From SIRX01 sp965213905 (GTDB lineage Bacteria > Actinomycetota > Rubrobacteria > Rubrobacterales > Rubrobacteraceae): DNA of 64,000 bases. The notes beneath the pieces are model-generated. The model worked only from the letters and a program-made list of their open reading frames with translations, had not been told where the DNA came from and ran no database searches. The position numbers and the translations under genes are program-made. Location of the stretch: assembly GCA_965213905.1 (NCBI GenBank), contig OZ243922.1, positions 1,302,001 to 1,366,000 of the forward strand, read 5' to 3'. Positions 51,866-60,256 of this stretch are shown piece by piece. Position 1 is the first letter of the stretch. Each line of letters begins with the position of its first letter.

Positions 51866-52569
51866 CCGACGTGCTCTACGTAATCGCCAAGGCTCCCAGG
51901 GTCGGATTCGCAAAGACGAGGCTCGGTGCGGCGATCGGGCACGAAGAGGCGGTAGAGTTGTACAAAGCGTTTCTCGAAGACCTCGGCGCGCGGTTTGCGG
52001 ACGCCCCTTTCGGCTTCGGATGGTACGTCACACCTGCGGACGGGTGGCCGGAGATCTCCGCCCTGACCGGCGATACGGAACGTTTGCTCTACCAGCGGGA
52101 GGGGGACCTGACAAAACGCCAGCAAGAGCTCTTCCGCGAGGCGTCACGTCGCGGGGAACGTGCCGTGCTCATCGGTTCCGACGCGCCGCATCTGGCCGTA
52201 GGGCAGATCGAAGAGGCGTTCTGCGCCCTCGGCGACCACGACCTCGTCTTCCTGCCGACCCACGACGGCGGGTACTGCTTGATCGGCATGTGCGGGCCGC
52301 ACGACGAAGTGCTGGAAGGTGTAGAGATGAGCACGGGCTCGGAGCTAGAAGGCATACTCGCCCGCGCCCGGCGCGCCGGTCTCTCCGTAAAACTTTTAGA
52401 ATCGACCTTCGACGTGGACGAAGAAGGGGACCTTTACCACCTGCGGAAACTGGCGCTCGGACGCGAAGACCTTGCCGCCACCAGGAAGTCTCTGCAGAAA
52501 CTTGGGTTTCTGGAACCGGAGACGGCTGCGAACCCGGTGAAAAACCCGGGACTTGTCGAAGGAACGTAA
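51862..52569 (+). CDS. TIGR04282-type transferase (CofC-like, DUF2064)
   Basis: A 235-residue nucleotidyl/glycosyltransferase-like protein. It begins VLYVIAKAPRVGFAKTRLG, the sugar-nucleotide-binding start, and has LIGSDAPHL and FLPTHDGGYCLIG typical of the family once named 'transferase 1, rSAM/selenodomain-associated' and now linked to arsenosugar synthesis. The ATG overlaps the GT2 stop. It sits in the operon with a radical SAM enzyme, as that name predicts, but the radical SAM type differs. Confidence 0.85.
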   Translation: MTDVLYVIAKAPRVGFAKTRLGAAIGHEEAVELYKAFLEDLGARFADAPFGFGWYVTPADGWPEISALTGDTERLLYQREGDLTKRQQELFREASRRGERAVLIGSDAPHLAVGQIEEAFCALGDHDLVFLPTHDGGYCLIGMCGPHDEVLEGVEMSTGSELEGILARARRAGLSVKLLESTFDVDEEGDLYHLRKLALGREDLAATRKSLQKLGFLEPETAANPVKNPGLVEGT

Positions 52570-52640
52570 AGATACGCAATCGTAGAGCGTCATTAGAAAA
52601 GACCCGGTTGTAGACTGGGTACGAAGAGAGGAGAACCGGT

Positions 52641-53357
52641 ATGGATCAGAGAAATTCCGGAGAGCAGGAGCAGAACGTGAGAGAAGGGATTCATGCCTCC
52701 TCACGCGTTGAGCGGTTCGTTATAGTCGCCGCTATCGCGGTGGCGGGCATCGGGTTAGGGTACCTTTACTTCACCCAGCTCTGGTGGAAGGCTCCGCCGG
52801 ATTTCAACTGCAACACGAACGAGGCGGGAGAATTCGAGTTCGCCCGCGAAGGCCCCGACGGTGAGCTGGTGCGCGCGTCGGGGTTGTGTAACTGGATCGG
52901 CATAGAAGCCTTCTACTCCGACAAGCCGCGCAACCTCTTTACCGCCGGCATCCTGCGCCAGTTCGACGGGCCGGAAATATTCGTGCCCATCGGGCCGGCC
53001 CAGGCTGCGAACGGCTGGTTTATCGAGAACGTGGTGAAGCCCAACATCGCTTGGTTCGGGTACGTTATCTGGGCCACCGAGGCTTTTATCGCGATCAGCC
53101 TAATCCTGGGTTTTCTCAGCCGATTGGGCGGGCTCGTGGCGATAGGCATGTCCATGCAGCTAATGATCGGTCTGGCCGGCATCCCGGACCCGTTCGAGTG
53201 GGAGTGGAGCTACCAACTCATGGTACTGCTCTCCATAGTCGTCTTCGGTCTCGCCCCCGGCCGCTACTACGGCCTCGACCGCCTTATAAGACCCAGGCTC
53301 AAAGCCCTCCGCGACCGCGGCAGCCGAATAAGCCGCCTGCTACTGCTGTTCACGTAG
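52641..53357 (+). CDS. DoxD-like (thiosulfate:quinone oxidoreductase small subunit-like) membrane protein
   Basis: A 238-residue membrane protein with about five hydrophobic segments. The DoxX/DoxD pattern appears in the first helix (LGYLYFTQLWWKAPP), in NVVKPNIAWFGYVIWATE, and in LGGLVAIGMSMQLMIGLAGIP (in part: LGGLVAIGMSMQLM). Such proteins bind quinone or help sulfur-compound oxidation. An external loop (about residues 55-90) has two Cys. RBS GAGAGGAG, ATG start. Confidence 0.82.
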   Translation: MDQRNSGEQEQNVREGIHASSRVERFVIVAAIAVAGIGLGYLYFTQLWWKAPPDFNCNTNEAGEFEFAREGPDGELVRASGLCNWIGIEAFYSDKPRNLFTAGILRQFDGPEIFVPIGPAQAANGWFIENVVKPNIAWFGYVIWATEAFIAISLILGFLSRLGGLVAIGMSMQLMIGLAGIPDPFEWEWSYQLMVLLSIVVFGLAPGRYYGLDRLIRPRLKALRDRGSRISRLLLLFT

Positions 53358-53391
53358 ATGGACGAGAATTCTTAGAGAGGAGGTAGCCAGT

Positions 53392-53559
53392 ATGGACTAC
53401 GGAACCCAACAGTTGATCTTCCTAATAATCTTCCTCGTGGTCGTGGCCGCGGTGGTGATCGGCACCTTCGTCTTCACGACCCTCGTTGACCGATCCCTCG
53501 CCAACGAAGGAGCCGGGGATCAAAGACAAGAAGAGCCCGCAGACGAGGCAGACGCGTAG
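53392..53559 (+). CDS. Single-helix small membrane protein
   Basis: A 55-residue protein missed by length-limited gene finding. It has one hydrophobic helix (LIFLIIFLVVVAAVVIGTF, residues 8-26) and an acidic tail (EEPADEADA). An excellent ribosome site (GAGAGGAGG) precedes the ATG at 53392. It lies between the DoxD-like and epimerase genes on the same strand, so it may be a small partner subunit. No family name. Confidence 0.7.
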   Translation: MDYGTQQLIFLIIFLVVVAAVVIGTFVFTTLVDRSLANEGAGDQRQEEPADEADA

Positions 53560-53595
53560 ACAAGTTCGTAACACTACCGAGAGAGGAAGTTGAGC

Positions 53596-54732
53596 GTGGC
53601 GAACGGCACTAGAAAACGCGCCCTGGTAACCGGCGGAGCCGGCCTCATCGGCTCGCACCTTACGGACCTTCTGATCCGCGAGGACTACGACGTGCGCGTC
53701 CTCGACAACCTCGAACCCCAGACCCACCGCAACGGCAAACCACCCTGGCTACCGGAAGAAGCAGAGTTCGTAGAGGCAGACATCCGGGATCGGCAGGCTG
53801 TAACCGCGGCGCTGCAGGACGTAGACCTGGTCTTTCACCAAGCGGCCTACGGCGGTTACATGCCCGAGATGGGCAAGTACGTCCACGTCAACAGCTTCGG
53901 CACCGCCCAGATGTTAGAGATCATCCGCGACGAGAACTTGCCCGTAGAAAAGGTCGTCGTCGCCTCCTCCCAAGCCGTCTACCGGGAAGGAGCGGCGCTC
54001 TGCCCGACCCACGGCCTCGTCTTCCCCGACACCCGCCCTGCGGCCCAGCTAGCAGCGGGCGACTTCGCCGTCCGGTGCCCCGAGTGCGGCCTGCCGTCCG
54101 GGCCGACCGCAACACCCGAAGAAGCCCCGACCGGCGGCGAGACGGTTTACGCCATCACCAAAGCAGACCAGGAGAGGCTCGTGCTGACCTGGGGCCGGCA
54201 GACCGGGATACCGGCCGTCGCCCTGCGCTACTCCTGCACCTACGGCCCGCGCCAGTCCATCTTCAACCCGTACACCGGCGTCATCGCCATCTTCTGTACC
54301 CGGCTTTTGAGCGGACAACCGCCCGTGCTCTACGAGGACGGTGAGCAGACCCGCGACTTCTCCTACGTCGGGGACATCGCCCGGGCCAACCTGCTCGCGG
54401 CGACGACCGACGGGCTAGACGGACAGACGGCCAACGTGGGGAGCGGGCGCGGCGTGAGCATTCGGGAGGTGGCGGAGAGGATCTCCGCGGCCTTAGACAT
54501 CCCGATAGAGCCGGTCGCCCGCGGTGAGTTCCGGCCCGGCGAGATGCGCCACCTCACCCCGGACACCTCCCGCATCGCCGCCGCCGGGTACGAGCCTCAG
54601 ACAGAGCTGTCAGAGGGCATCGGACGGTATCTTGAGTGGATCAAAGAGCAAGGAAACATTCGCGACTACTTCGCCGAGGCCGAGAAGGTGCTCCGGGAAA
54701 AGAACATCGTGCAGGAGATCTCCAAACCGTAA
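53596..54732 (+). CDS. NAD-dependent NDP-sugar epimerase (dTDP-rhamnose 4-epimerase-like)
   Basis: A 378-residue extended SDR: NAD loop VTGGAGLIGSHL at the N-terminus and the catalytic Tyr/Lys in YAITKADQERL (about residue 190). An insertion with two Cys/His-Cys pairs (CPTHG near residue 140 and CPECG near residue 168) looks like a small zinc knuckle and is typical of the WbiB-type dTDP-L-rhamnose 4-epimerase group. It probably makes a sugar nucleotide for the glycosyltransferase upstream. GTG at 53596 is chosen for spacing to GAGAGG; TTG at 53590 is too close. Confidence 0.85.
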   Translation: MANGTRKRALVTGGAGLIGSHLTDLLIREDYDVRVLDNLEPQTHRNGKPPWLPEEAEFVEADIRDRQAVTAALQDVDLVFHQAAYGGYMPEMGKYVHVNSFGTAQMLEIIRDENLPVEKVVVASSQAVYREGAALCPTHGLVFPDTRPAAQLAAGDFAVRCPECGLPSGPTATPEEAPTGGETVYAITKADQERLVLTWGRQTGIPAVALRYSCTYGPRQSIFNPYTGVIAIFCTRLLSGQPPVLYEDGEQTRDFSYVGDIARANLLAATTDGLDGQTANVGSGRGVSIREVAERISAALDIPIEPVARGEFRPGEMRHLTPDTSRIAAAGYEPQTELSEGIGRYLEWIKEQGNIRDYFAEAEKVLREKNIVQEISKP

Positions 54733-54744
54733 CCCGTCCATCCG

Positions 54745-54761
54745 GGGGTCGGCTAGACCCC
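54745..54761. terminator. Short hairpin between convergent epimerase and MTAP-like genes
   Basis: GGGGTC-GGCTA-GACCCC is a 6-bp perfect stem that overlaps the stop codon of the minus-strand gene. It could end transcription from both sides; no T-run follows. Confidence 0.4.
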
Positions 54762-55574
54762 GCCCTCCATCCGGTAGACGTACCCGTAATCGAAGGCGAA
54801 GTCTCCTTCCTCCAAAGTCTCTATGGTACGAATCAGGATTTGTGGCAGCACCTCTTTAGAGAGCGCGAGCCGCCGGTCCAGGTCTTCCTTCTTTTCCGGC
54901 TTCCCTACGCCGGTCGCGTAGTTGACCGGGAACCCGACCAGCGCGTAGGGAAGCTCCAACTCACCGGCGAGTACCGCCTCCGGCCCGCAGGTAAGGCTCA
55001 CCGCCGTAACGCCGGCCGCCGCGAACGAGCGAATTTCAGGCTGCGTCTCGAAGCGCGGGCCGTTGGTGTGACCGTAGACGCCCCCGACCGTCGGCTCCAG
55101 GCCCAATTCTTTCGCGGCTCGCGCGGTCCGCTGTCGAAGGTGTGGGGAGAAGGGCTTGTCCAGTATCGAGTGCCCCCGCACCGGGTCGCCGGGCTTTGTA
55201 AAAATGGTGCAGAGCTCCCCGCTCGGCAGCCGGTTCTCCGGGAAATACAAGTCGTCGAAGAGCACCGGCTTCCCCAGCGCTAGTGCGGGGTCTACCGCGC
55301 CTATCACCGTAGTAGCGAGCACAGCCCGGGTCCCCAGTTGCGCGAGCGCCAGCAGGTTGGCCCGGTGCTGTATCTGGTGTGGTAGAAAGCGATGGCCCGG
55401 TCCGTGACGGGAGATCGCCCCGACCCGCCAACGTCCTACTTCTCCCAACTGGACCGCAGCCTCGCCAAAGTCGGTCTCCACTTGCTGTCTTTCGGTCTCG
55501 CCGGGGAACGAGTAGAGGCCGGAGCCCATAATGACACCTATATCTACAGAGTTTTCGTTTGTTTCGTATGTCAC
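54753..55574 (-). CDS. MTAP/PNP-family purine nucleoside phosphorylase
   Basis: A 273-residue phosphorylase of the 5'-methylthioadenosine phosphorylase/purine nucleoside phosphorylase II family. Motifs are VIMGSGLYSF at the N-terminus, SRHGPGHRFLPHQI (phosphate and ribose site, about residue 55) and GHTNGPRFETQPEI (about 168). The usual MTGMPEA base-site motif is LTCGPEA here, so base preference may differ. It may clear 5'-deoxyadenosine or methylthioadenosine made by radical SAM chemistry. Its start overlaps the stop of the next gene by 4 bases. Confidence 0.85.
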   Translation of the reverse strand: MTYETNENSVDIGVIMGSGLYSFPGETERQQVETDFGEAAVQLGEVGRWRVGAISRHGPGHRFLPHQIQHRANLLALAQLGTRAVLATTVIGAVDPALALGKPVLFDDLYFPENRLPSGELCTIFTKPGDPVRGHSILDKPFSPHLRQRTARAAKELGLEPTVGGVYGHTNGPRFETQPEIRSFAAAGVTAVSLTCGPEAVLAGELELPYALVGFPVNYATGVGKPEKKEDLDRRLALSKEVLPQILIRTIETLEEGDFAFDYGYVYRMEGGV

Positions 55575-56449
55575 CGTTTGCTATCTTCCCCCGGTGATCG
55601 CCCCGCTGTTTCTGACGAGGCCAGCCAGCGCTGGGCGGTGGTCTCTATAACCCGGAGCGCGGCTGCGCTGCCGTTGTTTGCACCTTTCTCGAAGTCGCCC
55701 TCAACACTCGCCATCTGGTTGGTTACGTGTGCGAAACAGATGACCGGATTGCCCGTTGCAGCAGCGAACGCGTACAGGGCGGCGGCCTCCATCTCTACCG
55801 CCAGGACGTCCGCCGAGCGGAGGCGCTCTATCTCCGACGCCGTCTCCCGGAAAGGCGCGTCCGTCGTCCAAGAAGCCCCGCGGTTGACTTCCGGCCCGGC
55901 GGCGTCCTCAAACGCATCAGAGAGCAGTTCGTTCAGCCCGGGTTGCAACTCGCTGTGGCGTGCGGGCGGCACGTAGTGGTAACTCGTGCCCTCGTCGCGC
56001 AGGGCGCGTTCTATCAGAACGAAGTACGGTGGCGGGCCGGCCGGGGCGACCTGTCCCGCAGAGGTGATGCTGATCAGAAGCCCACACCCGCAGGCGAACA
56101 TCTCCTCGGCCACGAGCACCGCGAACGGCGCCCCTACTGCCCCGCCGACGATGCCATAAGACACTCCGTCCCTGACAAAGTCGTACATCCGGGTGTGGTA
56201 GCAGGCCCAGTACGGGTTCGGCCCGGCGCACCCGGTCTCCAAAAGATGCTCGACGACATCGCCGTCCGGGTCCAGGATGCAGACCCGGGGCACTGCTCTT
56301 TCCGGCAGTCCTTTCTGACGCCGGGCTTCTCGCAACAGGTTGGCCGGTGTAAAGACGGCGGGCTCGGAGTAGACTTTGCCGTCCAGTATAGGGGGTGTCT
56401 CTGAAGGCCCAGCCTCATGTCCTCTCCGGCTACTCGAAGCCGCCTCCAT
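55571..56449 (-). CDS. Uridine/purine phosphorylase family 1 protein
   Basis: A 292-residue PNP_UDP_1-family enzyme: GIVGGAVGAPFAVLVAEEMFA (in part: VGGAVGAPFAVLVAEE), SYHYVPPAR, SWTTDAPFRET and the ribose-site AVEMEAAALYAFA (about residue 222). It splits a nucleoside with phosphate. The first 25 residues are low-complexity. It is the upstream gene of a two-gene unit with the MTAP-like enzyme, convergent with the radical SAM operon. A second phosphorylase fits a pathway that strips the base from an adenosylated intermediate; this is inferred. Confidence 0.85.
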   Translation of the reverse strand: MEAASSSRRGHEAGPSETPPILDGKVYSEPAVFTPANLLREARRQKGLPERAVPRVCILDPDGDVVEHLLETGCAGPNPYWACYHTRMYDFVRDGVSYGIVGGAVGAPFAVLVAEEMFACGCGLLISITSAGQVAPAGPPPYFVLIERALRDEGTSYHYVPPARHSELQPGLNELLSDAFEDAAGPEVNRGASWTTDAPFRETASEIERLRSADVLAVEMEAAALYAFAAATGNPVICFAHVTNQMASVEGDFEKGANNGSAAALRVIETTAQRWLASSETAGRSPGEDSKR

Positions 56450-56848
56450 GTCTTTCGTAAGATCTCATGTATCTCATATATGGGGGGCAATCTTACCAGC
56501 CCCGTATACCCACCACAGTCCTGATCACTGTGAGACAAACTTCTATCTTTAGACCGTCTGTTTCGAGTTTCACCGCAACACGGAATAGTTGCGGAGGTAG
56601 ACGTCGAGATCCGGCGAGACCACTCATCTCTGGCTACCTGGAGACCATGCTACAATGCTCCAGGGTAACGGTCGTCTTTTCGCTGGAGGAGTACCGTTGG
56701 ACCGAGGGAGGATAGGTAGACGGGTGTTGCGTAAGCCCAACGTGTCTGCGCTAACAGGAGAATTCCGGTCTGCCGTTCGTTGTTGGCGAGTAAACCGCCC
56801 GCACGTACGGTTGCACAGACAGATCAGGAACTAAAGGAGAAGAATACC
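56450..56848. other. 399-bp divergent gap with an extended -10 element
   Basis: No gene is called. TGCTACAAT (56648-56656) is a good extended -10 for transcription toward the secreted-protein gene. It leaves a leader of roughly 185 bases, in which no known riboswitch was recognised. Composition is lower in GC than the flanks. Confidence 0.5.
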
Positions 56849-57484
56849 TTGCCAAAAAAACTGTACCTGCTACTGGCTTGCATAATTTTGGTTGCCGTTG
56901 GCACCGCGCCGGCGGTGGCCGACCACGGTGAAGGTCATACCTTTACGTTCAGTTCGCTTAACGGATCCGGCGTACAAGGCAACGGTACCGTGGAATTTGG
57001 GGAAAACGAGGTGACCGTCAGCGTCGAAGCCAGCGGCCTCGAGCCCAATCAGGTTCACGAGCTTCACGTACACGGTATAGAGAATCAAGACGTCAGTTGC
57101 CCAACTGACACCGACGGTAACGGCATGGTGTCGCACGAAGAATCCAAGCAACAGGTCGGCGGGCATTTGCTCAACCTAAAGCCTTATCCAACCGCTGATG
57201 CCAACGGTAATATCGACTTCGAGCAAACCTATACTGAAGGCGTGGACGACCTGGCGCCGATAGAAGATCGGGTAATCATGGCACACGGCATAACCATGAA
57301 CGGCGAGTATATGTCGGACATGTCAGTGGCCTGCGGTGAGATCACACCCGCGGGGGAGAGCACCACCCCACCGTCCATGCCTGAAACGGGTGGAATGAGC
57401 TTCAGCCTTATTTACACCCTGATCGGCATCGGGGCACTGGCCGTAGGGACGACTGCCCTGGTGTTGATGCGCAGGAGCTTTTAA
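56849..57484 (+). CDS. Secreted CHRD/SOD-like protein with sortase-type C-terminus
   Basis: A 211-residue secreted protein: signal peptide (KKLYLLLACIILVAVGTAPAVA, given in part as LLLACIILVAVGTAPAVA, cleaved after AVA), a beta-rich domain (about residues 27-165) with VHELHVHGIEN and a GHLLNLKPYP stretch like CHRD or Cu/Zn-SOD-like domains, and a sorting-signal-like end: MPETGG, a hydrophobic helix, then RRSF. MPETG resembles the LPxTG motif cut by sortase. TTG start with AAAGGAGA. No sortase is in the window, so wall anchoring is uncertain. Confidence 0.7.
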   Translation: MPKKLYLLLACIILVAVGTAPAVADHGEGHTFTFSSLNGSGVQGNGTVEFGENEVTVSVEASGLEPNQVHELHVHGIENQDVSCPTDTDGNGMVSHEESKQQVGGHLLNLKPYPTADANGNIDFEQTYTEGVDDLAPIEDRVIMAHGITMNGEYMSDMSVACGEITPAGESTTPPSMPETGGMSFSLIYTLIGIGALAVGTTALVLMRRSF

Positions 57485-57537
57485 GCTCTCGACAGCCGTC
57501 CAACCAACACCTAAGAGCAAAAACCGGGCCGCGGTCA

Positions 57538-57543
57538 TATAAT
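57538..57543 (+). promoter_or_regulatory. -10 element placed for leaderless transcription of selD
   Basis: TATAAT is followed by CGTCTGC and the selD ATG at 57551, with no Shine-Dalgarno sequence. The same TATAATCGTCTG string precedes the TVP38 gene start. No good -35 is visible. Confidence 0.5.
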
Positions 57544-57550
57544 CGTCTGC

Positions 57551-58585
57551 ATGGACGGGCGAATGCGCATACGGCTAACGAAATATTCCACAAAAGCCGG
57601 TTGAGCCTCTAAGTTTTCTCCGGGGGACCTGGAGCAAGCACTAGAGGGGCTCGCGCCGGCTGCGGCCGACGGCTTTATGAGCGGCATGGAAACCCGGGAC
57701 GACGCCGGGTACATACCGTTCGGCGGCGGCCTGCTCCTGCAATCGGCGGACTTCTTCACCCCTATAGTGGACGATCCGTACCGATTCGGCCAGATCGCCG
57801 CGGCCAACGCCTTCTCGGACATCTATGCGATGGGCGGCTACCCGCTGACGGCGATGAACCTGGTCGCCTTTCCCTGCTCGCTGGACATGGGAATCCTGCG
57901 CGAGATCCTGGCCGGCGGCCAATCCAAGATAGACGAGTCCGGCGCGAAGCTCTGCGGCGGACACTCCGTTCAGGACGACGAGCCCAAGTTCGGCCTCTCC
58001 GTAACGGGCTTTGTCGAGGAAAACCGGGTCGTCCGCAACGCGGGAGCAAAACCCGGCGACACCCTCGTGCTCACCAAACCGCTCGGCACCGGCATTCTCA
58101 CCACGGCGGTGAAGCGCGACATCTTCCCCGAGTCGGATATAGAAGATGCCATCGAAGCGGCGGCCACACTCAATAAGGCCGCCTGCAAGGCTATGCAGTC
58201 GGTGGGCGTCTCCGCCGCCACGGACGTGACCGGCTACAGTTTTCTCGGGCATCTCTCGGAGATGCTGCAGCCCGATGGGATTGGGGCGGTGATCCGCCAC
58301 AGCGACGTACCGGTCTGGGAGAAGGCCGTGCCGCTGGCGGCAGACGGGTGTTATCCCGGTGGCCTTGTGAACAACCGGGACTACATCGGGAATGCCGTAG
58401 TGGCGGACGGCGTATCCCAGGAAGACCTGCTCCCGCTCTACGATCCCCAGACGAGTGGGGGGTTACTGATCTCGGTCCCCAGGGAACGCCGGGACGACCT
58501 CGTCCGCGCCCTGGAAGCTAGTGAGACACTGGCGGCGGTCATCGGTGGGGTCGTCGAGGAGTCGGGGGTACGCGTCGTCCGATGA
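57551..58585 (+). CDS. selD: Selenophosphate synthase, itself a selenoprotein (Sec18)
   Basis: SelD makes selenophosphate from selenide and ATP for selenocysteine and selenouridine synthesis. The 344-residue frame begins MDGRMRIRLTKYSTKAG, then an in-frame TGA (57602-57604), then ASKFSPGDLEQAL. This matches E. coli RLTQYSHGAGCGCKISP, with the TGA at catalytic Cys17 and Lys21 at catalytic Lys20. Downstream are ETRDDAGYIPFGGGL, the ATP-site GGHSVQDDEPKFGL, GYSFLGHLSEML and DPQTSGGLL. Starting at the ATG at 57677 would lose 42 essential residues. Sec readthrough is supported by the hairpin at 57603-57652. No other sel gene is in the window. Confidence 0.93.
57603..57652 (+). promoter_or_regulatory. 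Bacterial SECIS-like hairpin after the selD TGA
   Basis: Starting inside the TGA, GAGCC pairs with GGCTC, TCT with AGA, AGT with ACT, TTT with GAA-type partners, and CTCC (57618-57621) with GGAG (57631-57634). Small bulges separate these helices. The apical loop is GGGGGACCT (57622-57630) and begins 17 bases after the TGA. Bacterial SECIS elements have an apical loop 16-37 bases downstream with Gs at its tip, so this fits. Confidence 0.75.
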
Positions 58586-58604
58586 TACTCGCTTGGGAGT
58601 TGCT

Positions 58605-59756
58605 CTAAAACTCTCCAGCTATGCCAGGAGCGGCTGTTTCCCGTGCTTCTCTGACTCGTTCCGCAGCAGCCTCCGCCGACTCGGCAACGGTGGTTAGATG
58701 TCCCATCTTGCGCCCCGGCCGCGCCTCGGCTTTCCCGTAGAGGTGCAACTTCACTTCCGGTAGCGAATAGACGGCCTCCCAGTCCGGTTCTCCTTCGGAC
58801 CAGAGATCCCCGAGCAGGTTCGCCATCGCCGCAGGCCGCACCCGCTCCGTGCTCCCGAGCGGCAACCCACAGACGGCCCGGAGCTGCTGCTCGAATTGGG
58901 AAGTCGCCGCGCCCTCGATGGTCCAATGCCCGGAGTTATGGGGCCGCGGGGCGATCTCGTTGACGAGTATCTCTTCATCCGGGGTCAGAAAGAACTCCAC
59001 ACAAGCAGTCCCCACTATCTCCAACTCCTCGAAGATCCCACGCGTTATCTCCACCGCTTTCTTCTCAACCTCCGGCCGCACATCGGCCGGCGCCACGGTA
59101 ACGTCCAGGATGTGGCGGTCGTGGGTGTTCTCGACCGCGCCGTAGTGGACGAAAGATCCGTCGGTGCCCCGCGCCGCCACCACCGAGACCTCCTTCTCGA
59201 AGTCCACCCAGGTCTCTAGAATCGCCTCGCCACCCAGAGCATTCCATGCTTCATCCGCATCTTCTGCGGCCTCGATCTTCGACTGTCCCTTGCCGTCGTA
59301 GCCGAAGCCAGCCGTCTTGAGCACCGCCGGAACCCCGATCTCCTGCAGCGCCCCATCCAGCGCCGCCCGCCCCGAAACCTCCCGAAACGGCGCCACTGGA
59401 AAGCCGCCATCGCGGAGGAAAGTCTTCTCCCGCAGCCGGTTTTGCGCCGTGTGGAGCGCCTTGGAGCCGGGCCGCACCGGCACGACTTTCGAGACCTCCT
59501 CCACGGTAACCGCCGGGATGTTCTCGAACTCCAGCGTCACCACGTCCACGCTCCGGGCGAACTCTCCCACGGCACCCAGGTCTTCGTAGGCGGCGCTCCA
59601 CTCCCCGTCCGCCACCTGACCCGTCGGGCTATCCGAGTCCGGTGAGAGGACGTGGACCCGGTAGCCCATCCGGCGGGCGGCGAGCGCCAGCATCCGCCCG
59701 AGCTGCCCGCTCCCGAGCACCCCGACCGTCGCGCCGGGCAAGACTGGTCCGCTCAC
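58605..59756 (-). CDS. purK: N5-carboxyaminoimidazole ribonucleotide synthase
   Basis: A 383-residue ATP-grasp enzyme that carboxylates AIR in purine synthesis. Motifs are VGVLGSGQLGRMLALAARRMG at the N-terminus (in part: GVLGSGQLGRMLALA), the ATP-grasp segment KTAGFGYDGKGQ, WVDFEKEVSVVAARG, and the metal site FFLTPDEEILVNEIAPRPHNSGHW (in part: NEIAPRPHNSGHW). ATG start overlaps the purE stop by 4 bases (ATGA). Confidence 0.96.
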   Translation of the reverse strand: MSGPVLPGATVGVLGSGQLGRMLALAARRMGYRVHVLSPDSDSPTGQVADGEWSAAYEDLGAVGEFARSVDVVTLEFENIPAVTVEEVSKVVPVRPGSKALHTAQNRLREKTFLRDGGFPVAPFREVSGRAALDGALQEIGVPAVLKTAGFGYDGKGQSKIEAAEDADEAWNALGGEAILETWVDFEKEVSVVAARGTDGSFVHYGAVENTHDRHILDVTVAPADVRPEVEKKAVEITRGIFEELEIVGTACVEFFLTPDEEILVNEIAPRPHNSGHWTIEGAATSQFEQQLRAVCGLPLGSTERVRPAAMANLLGDLWSEGEPDWEAVYSLPEVKLHLYGKAEARPGRKMGHLTTVAESAEAAAERVREARETAAPGIAGEF

Positions 59757-60256
59757 GAGAGCTCCGATTCCAAGACTTTTTGCGCCTGCTCCTCCCGGAA
59801 ACCGTGTAGCTTCTCCCGTAGCTCCGGGCGGCTGTTGGCGAGGATGGCAACGGCGAGCAGGGCGGCGTTCGTGGCCCCGGACCGGCCGATAGCGAGCGTC
59901 CCGACCGGGACCCCGGCGGGCATCTGGACGATGGATAGAAGAGAATCTTCACCCGAGAGCGCCCGGCTCTCGACCGGCACGCCGAGAACGGGGACGATGG
60001 TGTTGGCGGCGACCATACCCGGCAGGTGTGCCGCGCCGCCGGCGCCGGCGATGATCACCTCCAGGCCACACTCCTCCGCCTCTTTCGCATACGAAGCCAT
60101 AAGATCCGGGGTCCGGTGCGCCGAGACCACCTTTCGCTCGTGCGCCACCCCGAACCGTTCCAGAGTTTCGGCTGCGTGGCGCATCGTCTCCCAGTCGGAG
60201 GTGCTGCCCATGATCACACCGACGATGGGATTTTCTATGTTTTCGGTCTGCTCCAA
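59753..60256 (-). CDS. purE: N5-CAIR mutase
   Basis: A 167-residue class I PurE, which moves the carboxyl group from N5-CAIR to CAIR. VGVIMGSTSDWETM with the phosphate-binding Ser/Asp, VVSAHRTPDLM with the catalytic His, and IAGAGGAAHLPGM are all present. TTG at 60256 is chosen because AGGAAG lies 5 bases upstream and the length is then normal; upstream ATG codons add about 12 residues. It is the first gene of a purE-purK operon. Confidence 0.95.
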   Translation of the reverse strand: MEQTENIENPIVGVIMGSTSDWETMRHAAETLERFGVAHERKVVSAHRTPDLMASYAKEAEECGLEVIIAGAGGAAHLPGMVAANTIVPVLGVPVESRALSGEDSLLSIVQMPAGVPVGTLAIGRSGATNAALLAVAILANSRPELREKLHGFREEQAQKVLESELS

